54,647 nt of DNA, taken from contig JAGAXP010000190.1 of the NCBI GenBank assembly GCA_017940955.1, positions 1 through 54,647 of the forward strand, given 5' to 3'. The translations under genes were made by a program, and so were the position numbers. This document shows, piece by piece, positions 17,611-25,049 of this stretch. The notes below the pieces were generated by a model that ran no database searches, was not told the DNA's origin, and worked only from the letters and a program-made list of their open reading frames with translations. The number at the start of each line of letters is the position of its first letter. Position 1 is the stretch's first letter. This DNA is from Oribacterium sp. (GTDB lineage: Bacteria; Bacillota_A; Clostridia; Lachnospirales; Lachnospiraceae).

Positions 17611-17739
17611 ATGAATGCATTTGGAAAGATATTTGCCCAACAAACAAGAAAAACTAAAAAAATCACATATGATACAATAGAAAAAGTTAAAACTGTATCT
17701 TTGTTGGAATTTGATGAAGAATCTCTGGGAGGTGATTGA
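17611..17739 (+). CDS. Small basic protein (42 aa), unknown
   Basis: ATG 17611 opens 42 codons starting MNAFGKIFAQQTRKTKKITY and ending LLEFDEESLGGD. GTGAGAAAAGT before the ATG is a weak ribosome binding site. A good sigma-A-type promoter is directly upstream, and the stop codon lies one base before the next ATG, so the two genes are translationally coupled. A basic N-terminal half and acidic end could fit a small DNA-binding or antitoxin-like protein, but I recognise no family. It sits among Rpn-type remnants. Confidence 0.45.
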   Translation: MNAFGKIFAQQTRKTKKITYDTIEKVKTVSLLEFDEESLGGD

Positions 17740-17740
17740 T

Positions 17741-18004
17741 ATGAGAAACCGCGAGTTTACACAGCCTACAGATAAAGAAATAACGGAAAGAAAAAAGATG
17801 TATGATGAGGCAGAGGAACTTGGAATAGATCTTATGGCTTTTGATGGGGAGTCAGAAGAAAATGATGAAAGAAAAGATGTACATAAAGCGATATTTTTTC
17901 TTGGAACAGGAAGACAGATACCAAAAGAGATTCGATATAGGCTGATTAAAAGAAAGCAGCAGAGAGAAGAAATCCAAGGAGAAAAGTTGCAAACTCATAA
18001 TTAA
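17741..18004 (+). CDS. Small charged hypothetical protein (87 aa)
   Basis: The product starts MRNREFTQPTDKEITERKKM, continues YDEAEELGIDLMAFDGE, and ends in a basic segment IRYRLIKRKQQREEIQGEK. It has no membrane segment or signal peptide. GGGAGGTGAT lies seven bases before ATG 17741, a strong site; an in-frame TTG at 17711 is less likely. It follows the 42-aa gene with one base between stop and start. Pairing of two tiny coupled genes behind one promoter resembles a toxin-antitoxin layout, but nothing in the sequence confirms this. Function unknown. Confidence 0.5.
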   Translation: MRNREFTQPTDKEITERKKMYDEAEELGIDLMAFDGESEENDERKDVHKAIFFLGTGRQIPKEIRYRLIKRKQQREEIQGEKLQTHN

Positions 18005-18020
18005 TGAAGGAGATGATATC

Positions 18021-18080
18021 ATGGACATGATGTTGGCATTATTTGATGAAGAAAATGTAATAGCAGCGATGCCTAAGTAG
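18021..18080 (+). pseudogene. Fragment of an Rpn-family nuclease gene
   Basis: Nineteen codons read MDMMLALFDEENVIAAMPK and stop; this matches the IMDMMLSLFDEETLMKN segment of the Rpn relic at 12983-13487. A ribosome binding site-like AAGGAG precedes it, but the rest of the gene is missing. Confidence 0.65.
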
Positions 18081-18131
18081 TCGATGTCGCCGGATGGATT
18101 TTTTACTATAAGGTATCAGATATTTAAGAAA

Positions 18132-18178
18132 AAAACAGTGTAGAGGTCATCTCGAGACTAGACTTCTACACTGTTTTA
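18132..18178 (+). terminator. Rho-independent terminator
   Basis: A 17-bp stem (AAAACAGTGTAGAGGTC with GACTTCTACACTGTTTT, one G-U) ends in a T-rich run. It closes the small plus-strand transcription unit. Confidence 0.9.
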
Positions 18179-18203
18179 TTATGTACAAAATAGTAAGATG
18201 ATT

Positions 18204-18231
18204 AAAAAGGAAGAGCCTGCGCTCTTCCTAA
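18204..18231 (-). terminator. Rho-independent terminator of the chemotaxis operon
   Basis: On the minus strand GGAAGAGC pairs with GCTCTTCC around GCAG and is followed by TTTTT. It starts about 20 bp after the stop of the C39-like gene, the last gene of the operon. Confidence 0.92.
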
Positions 18232-18250
18232 AACAACTCATGGATATTAA

Positions 18251-19402
18251 TTAAACACTTCCCGTCGACACCGCCCACAGCGGTCCGCCGCCGTCATAAG
18301 CTGCCTTCAGTTCTTTCAGAATCTGTTCCAGAGACCAGGTTTTCTGGCAGTTGCCAAACTTGGCAGGATCTGCGATCATGACATTTCCGTCAGAAGTCAG
18401 CTGAGTGATGACCACAAAGTGACCGGCATCTGTAAGAGAACCCTTTCCCATAAGAGCTATAAGCACGTGTCCTGACTTCAGAAGCTCTGTCACATTTTCG
18501 GCAGTGCGATCCGTGACTGAAGTACAGTTCAGACCATAATGCTCCAGAGCCTCGGGAATGAGACTGTGATAACTGCCTCCGTGAATGGCATAGAGTTTAT
18601 TCTCAACCGCCCAGTCGGCAACCTCTACCGGAGTAATGGGAGTATCTGTTTTCGCAAAGCTGTTTACCAGCATGGAAATGGTTACCGGACCACAGCCATA
18701 GGCGCCCATACGGTCAACCCCTGCGATCCTGTAGTCCTTCCAATGGCTGTCACTCTGGCAGAAATAAAGCATTGAACCCAGCGCAGTGTCAAGAACGGAG
18801 TTGTAGTCATTGTACACATAATGAAGAGTCTCCGGCAGGAGCATCTCCATCAGGTTACCGTTGGCATCCGCTGCGTAAATCTTTGGATTACCTTCAGCGC
18901 CGGAAGAGGAGAGATGTGACTGTATCTGTTCCTGAGCTGCCATATCAGCCCTTTGTTGTGCCATAAGTGCCTGTTTTGCGGCGTCATCGGCATCTATTAA
19001 GGTGGAATATTCCCTGTAGGTATCGTAAGGCATACGAACAGTTTTATCGACGGACTGAATAGAGGTTTTGCCCACATCCACAACATCCTGAGCTGTATAA
19101 GGGTGAACCATATATGCAGTGCTCAGGGACAGAGTCAGGGCAGATAATGCTATCCCCGCCCGAAGGACATGTCCAAGAAAAATCTCTTCCTCTGTGAGAT
19201 TTGCTTTCAGGTTCTGGTTTTCAGCCTTCCGGGCATCTATATAATTACGGGTGGATCTGCGGAAATCCTTAAAACGTTCCCTCAGGGTTTTATGCGCACC
19301 TGAACTACCGGCAGCCGCGCTGCCGGCTACAAATGTTTCCTTACGGTCATAATTCAGACCGTCCCATGTATTTGTACTTTTGTTAGCGGTCTGTGTGCTC
19401 AT
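18251..19402 (-). CDS. Membrane-anchored C39-like cysteine peptidase
   Basis: The 383-residue product has a basic cytoplasmic N-terminus, a single membrane segment at about 81-98 (VLRAGIALSALTLSLSTAYM) and an exported C-terminal domain. That domain resembles Peptidase_C39_2/papain-like proteins. It has YFCQSDSHWKDYRIAG, the catalytic cysteine in MGAYGCGPVTISML, the histidine in DAGHFVVITQ and a following IADPAKF aspartate. No bacteriocin ABC transporter accompanies it, so this is not a leader peptidase of the usual kind. It starts 20 bp after cheB and shares its terminator, which is unusual for a chemotaxis operon; an envelope function tied to motility, such as processing a surface protein, is possible but inferred. 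Confidence 0.82.
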   Translation of the reverse strand: MSTQTANKSTNTWDGLNYDRKETFVAGSAAAGSSGAHKTLRERFKDFRRSTRNYIDARKAENQNLKANLTEEEIFLGHVLRAGIALSALTLSLSTAYMVHPYTAQDVVDVGKTSIQSVDKTVRMPYDTYREYSTLIDADDAAKQALMAQQRADMAAQEQIQSHLSSSGAEGNPKIYAADANGNLMEMLLPETLHYVYNDYNSVLDTALGSMLYFCQSDSHWKDYRIAGVDRMGAYGCGPVTISMLVNSFAKTDTPITPVEVADWAVENKLYAIHGGSYHSLIPEALEHYGLNCTSVTDRTAENVTELLKSGHVLIALMGKGSLTDAGHFVVITQLTSDGNVMIADPAKFGNCQKTWSLEQILKELKAAYDGGGPLWAVSTGSV

Positions 19403-19422
19403 CTTCCCCTGCCTGATTTATC

Positions 19423-20505
19423 TCACCTGGTTATACCAAGCTGTTTATAAATGAGTGAAGGAATGTTCAAAAGCGATGCCTGCTGACATACAGCGCCGAT
19501 CTTATATGCTTCCATAGGCATACCGTAAACTACGCAGGATTCCTTATCCTGTCCTATGGTGAAAGCTCCGTTCTTTCTCATTCTGAGAAGTCCCGCAGCA
19601 CCATCGGCACCCATGCCTGTAAGTATGACACCAAGAGCATTTTCACGAACATTCTGGGCTACAGAATTGAAAAGGACATCTACTGAAGGAGCATGTCCGT
19701 TGACCTTATCTTCCTGTGTGACACTGACTGTATATCCGCTGCCCATTTTCTGGACTCTCATCTGATATCCGCCCGGAGCCAGAAGCATACGACCCTGCTT
19801 TACATGATCGCCGTTTTTTGCTTCCAGAACCTCCATCTTGCATATACGGTTCAAACGTTCAGCGTACATTGTGGTGAATCCCGCCGGCATATGCTGGGTA
19901 ATGACTACACCGGGCATATCAGCCGGGAAGTTTCGTACAACACTGAGGATAGCTTCCGTGCCGCCTGTAGATGCGCCTATGGCAATTATCTTCTGTGCGG
20001 CACCTGTTGGTACCTTTAGATTCCCTGATGTTTCCTTCATAAGATTATTTTGTGATACGGTAATGGCTTTTCCGGATTCAGGATGAGCCTGCTGGGGCAT
20101 ACGTACCTTTGAAAAGGATGCAATGTAGAGCTTGCTTCTCAGTCTTTCTACAAAAGATACTGAAGCATTCTGGTCATTGAAATCCGGTTTATGTACGTAA
20201 TCTACTGCACCTGCAGCCAAAGCATCGAATACACGGATATTGAGGGTCGAAACAAGTATCACGGGAACCGGATACTTAGGCAGAAGTTCTTTCAGAAAAT
20301 CTATCCCGGACATTCCGGGCATCTCTATATCAAGTGTGACAACATCAGGTTTGACTTCGGGTATCTTTTTCGCTGCATCGAAGGCATCAACTGCATGGCC
20401 AACGATGGCAAAACGATCGTCAACTGCGATATTGTTCATGAGAAAACTACGATACAGAGCGGAATCATCTACAACAAATACCTTTATCTTTTCCTTTAAA
20501 GCCAT
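19423..20505 (-). CDS. cheB: CheB, chemoreceptor glutamate methylesterase/glutamine deamidase
   Basis: The 360-residue protein has an N-terminal receiver domain (KIKVFVVDDSALYRSFLMNN, phospho-acceptor Asp59 in VVTLDIEMPGMSG, and KP at VDYVHKPDF). A linker precedes the methylesterase domain, with catalytic Ser in IAIGASTGGTEAI, His in VVITQHMPAGF and Asp in LTGMGADGAAG. It removes methyl groups from receptors when phosphorylated by CheA, resetting adaptation. ATG 20505 follows AAGGGG by nine bases; TTG 20514 is too close to that site. It lies between cheR and the C39-like gene. Confidence 0.97.
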   Translation of the reverse strand: MALKEKIKVFVVDDSALYRSFLMNNIAVDDRFAIVGHAVDAFDAAKKIPEVKPDVVTLDIEMPGMSGIDFLKELLPKYPVPVILVSTLNIRVFDALAAGAVDYVHKPDFNDQNASVSFVERLRSKLYIASFSKVRMPQQAHPESGKAITVSQNNLMKETSGNLKVPTGAAQKIIAIGASTGGTEAILSVVRNFPADMPGVVITQHMPAGFTTMYAERLNRICKMEVLEAKNGDHVKQGRMLLAPGGYQMRVQKMGSGYTVSVTQEDKVNGHAPSVDVLFNSVAQNVRENALGVILTGMGADGAAGLLRMRKNGAFTIGQDKESCVVYGMPMEAYKIGAVCQQASLLNIPSLIYKQLGITR

Positions 20506-20617
20506 ATAACACAACCCCTTTATGATGATTTGTTAATGATGTGCATGGGTTGACGATATTCTCAGCTCATGTAAAACATTAAGTCAATTTAAGTATATCA
20601 CAAAAAAATCCCTTTAG

Positions 20618-21430
20618 TTAAACCTTTTGGTAAATCGCAGGCATCAAATACTTGTATGGACAATTTGCCTTATTGAGACCCTCGGAATGGCCTATAAAAA
20701 GGTAACCCTCAGGGTCAGTGTAATCGTAAAAACGCTTGACCAGAGCATCCTTTGTGGGCTGATCAAAATAGATCATAACGTTACGGCAGAAGATGAGATC
20801 AAAGCTGTGCTTCCATTTTATGGGATTCATCAGGTTAAAGGTCCTAAAGACAACATTATTCTTTATGACAGGAGCTATGGTGTAGTTACCGTCCGGTTGT
20901 TTTATAAAATACTTTTTCTGCCATGCGGGAGGAAGCTTTGATAAACTGTCCTCGCCGTAGGTTGGATTCATAGCTGAGTTCAGTATATTCTGGGAAATGT
21001 CACTGGCCAGGATGCGAAGATCCCATTTTGAGGCTTCGGGACCAAAAAACTCCAGAAGATACATCATGATGGTATAAGGCTCTTCTCCGGAGGAGCAGCC
21101 TGCACTCCATATATACACTGCCTTGTCCATTGCGTGCTTTTTCTTTATCTCCGGAAGAATGGTATTCCACAGAAAATCAAAATGCTCTTTTTCGCGCAGG
21201 AAATAGGTGTAATTGGTAGTCAGCTTGTTAAGCATGGAAACAGTTGATTCCTGATCCCTGCCGCTTAATATAAGCTCCACAAAATCATGGAAGCTTTCAT
21301 AACCATCTGCAGTGAGAGTGTTGGAAAGACGGCTCACTATGAGCTGCTTTTTCTTACTGAGATCGATGCCGTAGTTTGTTTGTATATACTTGTATAGACG
21401 GTTAAAATCTTCATCTGTTAATGTGACCAT
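20618..21430 (-). CDS. cheR: CheR, chemoreceptor methyltransferase
   Basis: The 270-residue product has the N-terminal CheR helical domain (MVTLTDEDFNRLYKYIQTNY, SRLSNTL) and the SAM-binding domain with YIWSAGCSSGEEPYTIMMYL, ILASDISQNIL, and FDLIFCRNVMIYFDQPT. It methylates glutamates of chemoreceptors. AAGGGG stands ten bases before ATG 21430; the in-frame TTG at 21454 is upstream of it. The order cheA-cheW-cheR-cheB is compact, and no cheY, cheC or cheD is present in this window, so those must be elsewhere. Confidence 0.97.
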   Translation of the reverse strand: MVTLTDEDFNRLYKYIQTNYGIDLSKKKQLIVSRLSNTLTADGYESFHDFVELILSGRDQESTVSMLNKLTTNYTYFLREKEHFDFLWNTILPEIKKKHAMDKAVYIWSAGCSSGEEPYTIMMYLLEFFGPEASKWDLRILASDISQNILNSAMNPTYGEDSLSKLPPAWQKKYFIKQPDGNYTIAPVIKNNVVFRTFNLMNPIKWKHSFDLIFCRNVMIYFDQPTKDALVKRFYDYTDPEGYLFIGHSEGLNKANCPYKYLMPAIYQKV

Positions 21431-21493
21431 TATGAGTTCCCCTTTATATGGCAAAAAGCTATCCGGTTTTGCCCGGATAGCTGCCGATTGTTA

Positions 21494-21979
21494 CTATAAG
21501 ACATTAGCATTGATAAGTGCATCGCAATCAAATGACATTGCAACGGTGCCGTCATCCATATTGAGCATTCCGTTAAGAAGCTTCTTCTGACGCTTCATTG
21601 GAATAGGCTTAACGGTGTCAAGGTCGATATCAACCACCTGACGTACATTGTCAACAACAATTCCGATAGGTACATTTTCGATATTTAAAATAATGATACA
21701 GGTTTTACTTGTATACTCTGTAGCTCCGAGTCCCATAAGAAGACGAATGTCTACGACTGCAAGTACGGAACCTCTCAGATTGATGATTCCCTTTACATAT
21801 TCAGGAACAAGCGGGAGAGTGGTTATGTACTGGTCTGTAATGATCTCGGTAACATAATCCGTGCTCATATACATGATCAAGTCGCCTGATTCAAAAGTAA
21901 GGCAACGCTGTAAGTTCTTAGGATCGTCTACTTTTACTTCTTCGGTAGTAGCTGCCTGTGTATTCATTTCTTCTGACAT
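21494..21979 (-). CDS. cheW: CheW, receptor-kinase coupling protein
   Basis: The 161-residue protein is a single CheW domain: LQRCLTFESGDLIMYMSTDY, VTEII, LPLVPEYVKGIINLRGSVLA with the conserved NLRG motif, VVDIRLLMG and PIGIVVDNVRQVVDI. It bridges chemoreceptors and CheA in the polar array. It follows cheA by only 14 bp. The N-terminal 20 residues, rich in Thr and Glu, are a short extension beyond the usual domain. Confidence 0.97.
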   Translation of the reverse strand: MSEEMNTQAATTEEVKVDDPKNLQRCLTFESGDLIMYMSTDYVTEIITDQYITTLPLVPEYVKGIINLRGSVLAVVDIRLLMGLGATEYTSKTCIIILNIENVPIGIVVDNVRQVVDIDLDTVKPIPMKRQKKLLNGMLNMDDGTVAMSFDCDALINANVL

Positions 21980-21993
21980 GTATACTCCTCCTC

Positions 21994-24120
21994 TCAGTTA
22001 TTTTCGATGGCTGCATTGTATACGCCAAGTACGTCAAGAATGATACTGATGGTGCCATCACCGAGAATCGTACATCCGCTTATGCCTCGTGACTTCAGAT
22101 CAAAGATCGAAACAAACTGAGGAAGCGGCTTAACAACCACCTGCTGTTCACCTATAAGCTCATCTGCATACAGGCAGCAGCTCTTTTCGCCGTATTCTAC
22201 CCAGACCATGATGCCTTCGGTCATATCCTCGTCATGCTTTCCATGAATGTTATAGAATTCATTGAGCTTAACGATAGGATAGAACTCTCCGTCACGGTCT
22301 ATCATTTCATTTCCGTTTTCATCACGTATGATCTCGGCATTATCGATCTTGAAGGAAGATCTGATGTTGGCGATAGGGATAGTGAATGTCGTATCACCTA
22401 CAGCAACCTTCATACCATCAACGATTGAAAGTGTGAGAGGAATCTTCATGGTCATGGTGGTTCCCTTTCCAAAATCTGAATCGATACTCAGTGTACCACC
22501 TACGGACTCGAGATTCTTTTTAACTACGTCCATACCAACGCCACGACCTGAATATTCGGTAACCTGCTTGTTGGTTGAGAAGCCCGGTAACATGATGAGA
22601 CCAAGGGCTTCCTTCTTGGAGTACTGATCCTTTGGCTTTACAAGAAGGCCTCGCTCTTCTCCTTTTTGAAGAAGCTTGTCGGGATCCATTCCATAACCGT
22701 CATCCTTAACTTCTATAACGACCTCACTGGAGGTGTGAGTAGCTGAAAGGATAAGCTCACCCTGAGGATCCTTTCCGGCAGCTATACGCTCCTGAGCGGT
22801 TTCTTCTATACCATGATCCATGGAGTTACGCACGATGTGCATGATAGGATCCTGAATCGCATCAACGATGGTCTTGTCAACTTCGGTATCTTCACCGATT
22901 ACAGTGAGACGTACGTCCTTGTTGAGCTTTGTCTTCATATCTCTTACGATACGGCTCATCTTCTGGAAAACACCGGAGATGGATACCATTCGGAGAGACA
23001 TTGAGATGTCCTGAAGATCATCTGTTAACTTACGAAGCTGTCTTGCGGACTTAAGGAAGCTGTCCATTTCTTCCTGAGGAAGCTGATTGAGAACAGGAGA
23101 TGATGTTACCATTGATTCTGTGATAACGATCTCACCCACAAGGTCATTAAGGGCATCCAGCTTCTGGAGGTTAACGCTGATAAGACTGGACTTAACAGGT
23201 GCGTTGCTCTTTGCTGCCGGCTTTTTATCGGCTGCAGGTGCTGTCGGTGAAGGCTTAGGAGCTGCCGATGCTGCCGGAGCCTCTGCTGCGGGAGCCGGTG
23301 CAGGTTCGGGAGCCGCTGCGGGTGCAGGCTCAGGCTTGTCTTCAGCTTTAGGAGCATCAAGAGTCTCACAGCTCTTGATATATGCCTGGGTCTTCAGACT
23401 TTCCTCTGCCATATTTGCTGTATCCAATGAATCAAACGCAAGATAGAAGCCATCCTCTATGATAACCTTTGCGCTGTCAGGATTCTGATCCATATCTGAA
23501 GGATAGAAGCGGAAATCAATTCCGTTTTCCTTCAATGCATTTACTATCATAAATGCACGGAGATTCTCCATTCCGATTCCGTCTTCAAGGAAAATATGGA
23601 TAAATACCTGCGCACTCGGATCGTCCGGAAGATTGGAGGATCCTGCTGCTGCAGGAGCCGCTGCTTCACCGCCTGCTGCGGGAGCAGCACCTTCTGTGCC
23701 GGCCTCTCCGTCCTTCAGCTTCTGCAGGTAGGCTTCGATTGCAGACTGGAATTCGGTTATATCCGGATCGACTTCCTCACCAGCTTCAACCTTACCGACC
23801 TCGCCGCGGAGATAATCTTCTGATTTGAACATCAGATCAAACAGACCTTTTTTCTGATCTTCATTAAGGAACTCTATGCCCTTATCTCGGATGAAGAAGA
23901 AAAGGTCTTCGATACGATGGGCGATTACGGAGATAGGAGTTAACTCCATCATCGCACTTGAACCCTTGATCGTGTGCATGATACGGAAAATCTCATTTAC
24001 ATTGTCTGTTGAGAATTCACCGACTTTCTCGGCTTCCATAAGGATCTCGTCCAGACGGTCAAGAAGACCATTAGTCTCAAAGAGATAAGTATCAAGCATT
24101 CCTTCCATTTCTGCATTCAT
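21994..24120 (-). CDS. cheA: CheA, chemotaxis histidine kinase
   Basis: The 708-residue protein has all five CheA regions. P1 (about 1-110) carries phospho-acceptor His49 in FRIMHTIKGSSAMM. A P2-like CheY-binding domain (VFIHIFLEDGIGMENLRAFM) lies between two Ala/Pro-rich linkers. P3 is the dimerisation helix pair (LVGEIVITESM). P4 is the ATPase, with MHIVRNSMDHGIEE, VKDDGYGMD and GRGVGMDVV. P5 is the CheW-like regulatory domain ending at the C-terminus. AGGTGG precedes ATG 24120; GTG 24135 is in frame but less likely. A sigma-28-like site is about 47 bp upstream, and flgB lies beyond it. Confidence 0.97.
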   Translation of the reverse strand: MNAEMEGMLDTYLFETNGLLDRLDEILMEAEKVGEFSTDNVNEIFRIMHTIKGSSAMMELTPISVIAHRIEDLFFFIRDKGIEFLNEDQKKGLFDLMFKSEDYLRGEVGKVEAGEEVDPDITEFQSAIEAYLQKLKDGEAGTEGAAPAAGGEAAAPAAAGSSNLPDDPSAQVFIHIFLEDGIGMENLRAFMIVNALKENGIDFRFYPSDMDQNPDSAKVIIEDGFYLAFDSLDTANMAEESLKTQAYIKSCETLDAPKAEDKPEPAPAAAPEPAPAPAAEAPAASAAPKPSPTAPAADKKPAAKSNAPVKSSLISVNLQKLDALNDLVGEIVITESMVTSSPVLNQLPQEEMDSFLKSARQLRKLTDDLQDISMSLRMVSISGVFQKMSRIVRDMKTKLNKDVRLTVIGEDTEVDKTIVDAIQDPIMHIVRNSMDHGIEETAQERIAAGKDPQGELILSATHTSSEVVIEVKDDGYGMDPDKLLQKGEERGLLVKPKDQYSKKEALGLIMLPGFSTNKQVTEYSGRGVGMDVVKKNLESVGGTLSIDSDFGKGTTMTMKIPLTLSIVDGMKVAVGDTTFTIPIANIRSSFKIDNAEIIRDENGNEMIDRDGEFYPIVKLNEFYNIHGKHDEDMTEGIMVWVEYGEKSCCLYADELIGEQQVVVKPLPQFVSIFDLKSRGISGCTILGDGTISIILDVLGVYNAAIENN

Positions 24121-24166
24121 ATGATTCTGTACCACCTTTAATTAAACAATTTCAACACTAGTAGCT

Positions 24167-24195
24167 ATTTCGTCAAAACATTTTTAAAAAATAAG
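24167..24195 (-). promoter_or_regulatory. Possible sigma-28-like promoter of cheA
   Basis: CTTATTTT, 15 bases, CGAAAT on the minus strand, with the spacing of the other sites but several mismatches. It could give the che operon a start independent of flgB. Confidence 0.42.
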
Positions 24196-24288
24196 AGTAA
24201 TCTTACGAAAAAATGATATTACAGAAATTTTTTTCTAAAATTACGGTTATTTTCAGTTCATTTGTAATGCTGACCTCAGGAAACTACA

Positions 24289-24678
24289 TTAGAATGTAGC
24301 CACCGAATCCTTTAAACGGCTGAAGTCATTATTCAGGGACTGAACCATGAGCTGATACTCAAAGGTTGTCCTTACAAGCTCTACCTGTTCCTGATCCATA
24401 TCCACGTTATTTCCGTCAAGCCTTGTGGACTCATTGGTTGTGGTATGAACAGTGGCTCTCGTGCTGTCGATGGCACGTTCCACTTCTTTCGCCGTTGCCG
24501 ATTCCAGCTGGGCATGCCGGATTTTTCTTCCCATAATGTTTTCGAAGGTAACATATTTGGATTTAAATCCCGGAGTATCAACGTTCGCAATATTGTTAAG
24601 GGTGATATTCTGTCTGCCCCACAGAAAATCCAGCGTACGTTCCGTCAGATTGATTCCGTTTCCGTATAGATTAAGCAT
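24289..24678 (-). CDS. flgB: FlgB, proximal flagellar rod protein
   Basis: The 129-residue product matches FlgB in length and sequence: LTERTLDFLWGRQNITLNNI, the rod-family ANVDTPGFKSKYVTFE motif, and a C-terminal DMDQEQVELVRTTFEYQLMV helix as in other axial proteins. FlgB forms part of the rod crossing the periplasm-equivalent zone. Normally flgB heads a flgB-flgC-fliE-fliF operon; here it stands alone in front of cheA with 168 bp between. AAGGAGTCATT precedes the ATG. The 24679-25049 gap upstream holds two divergent sigma-28-like promoters and a short CTGATG/CATCAG hairpin in the flgB leader. Confidence 0.95.
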   Translation of the reverse strand: MLNLYGNGINLTERTLDFLWGRQNITLNNIANVDTPGFKSKYVTFENIMGRKIRHAQLESATAKEVERAIDSTRATVHTTTNESTRLDGNNVDMDQEQVELVRTTFEYQLMVQSLNNDFSRLKDSVATF

Positions 24679-24794
24679 AATGACTCCTTATCGACGATCC
24701 TTCGTTCGATTGGATTCAGATCCTTCTGAATAATTGATCGATCGGTTATTTGTCCATAATGCCCTGATGGTTATCATCAGACATCCTTAATACT

Positions 24795-24823
24795 CTTTCG
24801 ACTAGGAAATGAGCATTTATAAG
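24795..24823 (-). promoter_or_regulatory. Sigma-28-like promoter of flgB
   Basis: CTTATAAA, 15 bases, CGAAAG on the minus strand, 117 bp before the flgB start. Occurrence at a genuine flagellar gene supports reading the same motif in the glycosyltransferase island as a flagellar promoter. Confidence 0.65.
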
Positions 24824-24971
24824 CAATTAACGTTATTTTTTCATTTCCATGTCTGTAAATATGTTATTCAGGTGATTTTTTCCTATGAAGATGTGAAAAT
24901 TCAAAACAGATATTAATTAAAGAAGAAAAGTGGACAATTGTATAATTGCAAAAATAAATATATATCAAATC

Positions 24972-25000
24972 CTTATAATGCTTTCTCAAACAGCCGATAT
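24972..25000 (+). promoter_or_regulatory. Sigma-28-like promoter of the chemoreceptor gene
   Basis: CTTATAAT, 15 bases, CGATAT, where the two bases before CGATAT are GC, giving the full GCCGATAT of SigD promoters. It lies 50 bp before the ATG at 25050. Confidence 0.75.
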
Positions 25001-25049
25001 GAAGTCTATGTAACATGTGTACAGAGATTACACGAAGTGAGGCGTAGTA

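Noticed and set aside
18251..19402. Bacteriocin-processing C39 peptidase
   Set aside because: No ABC transporter domains, leader peptide or bacteriocin genes are nearby; the peptidase domain is extracytoplasmic after a single membrane segment.
23087..23446. 119-codon Ala/Gly-rich frame opposite cheA
   Set aside because: It mirrors the Ala/Pro-rich linker of CheA and has no independent support.
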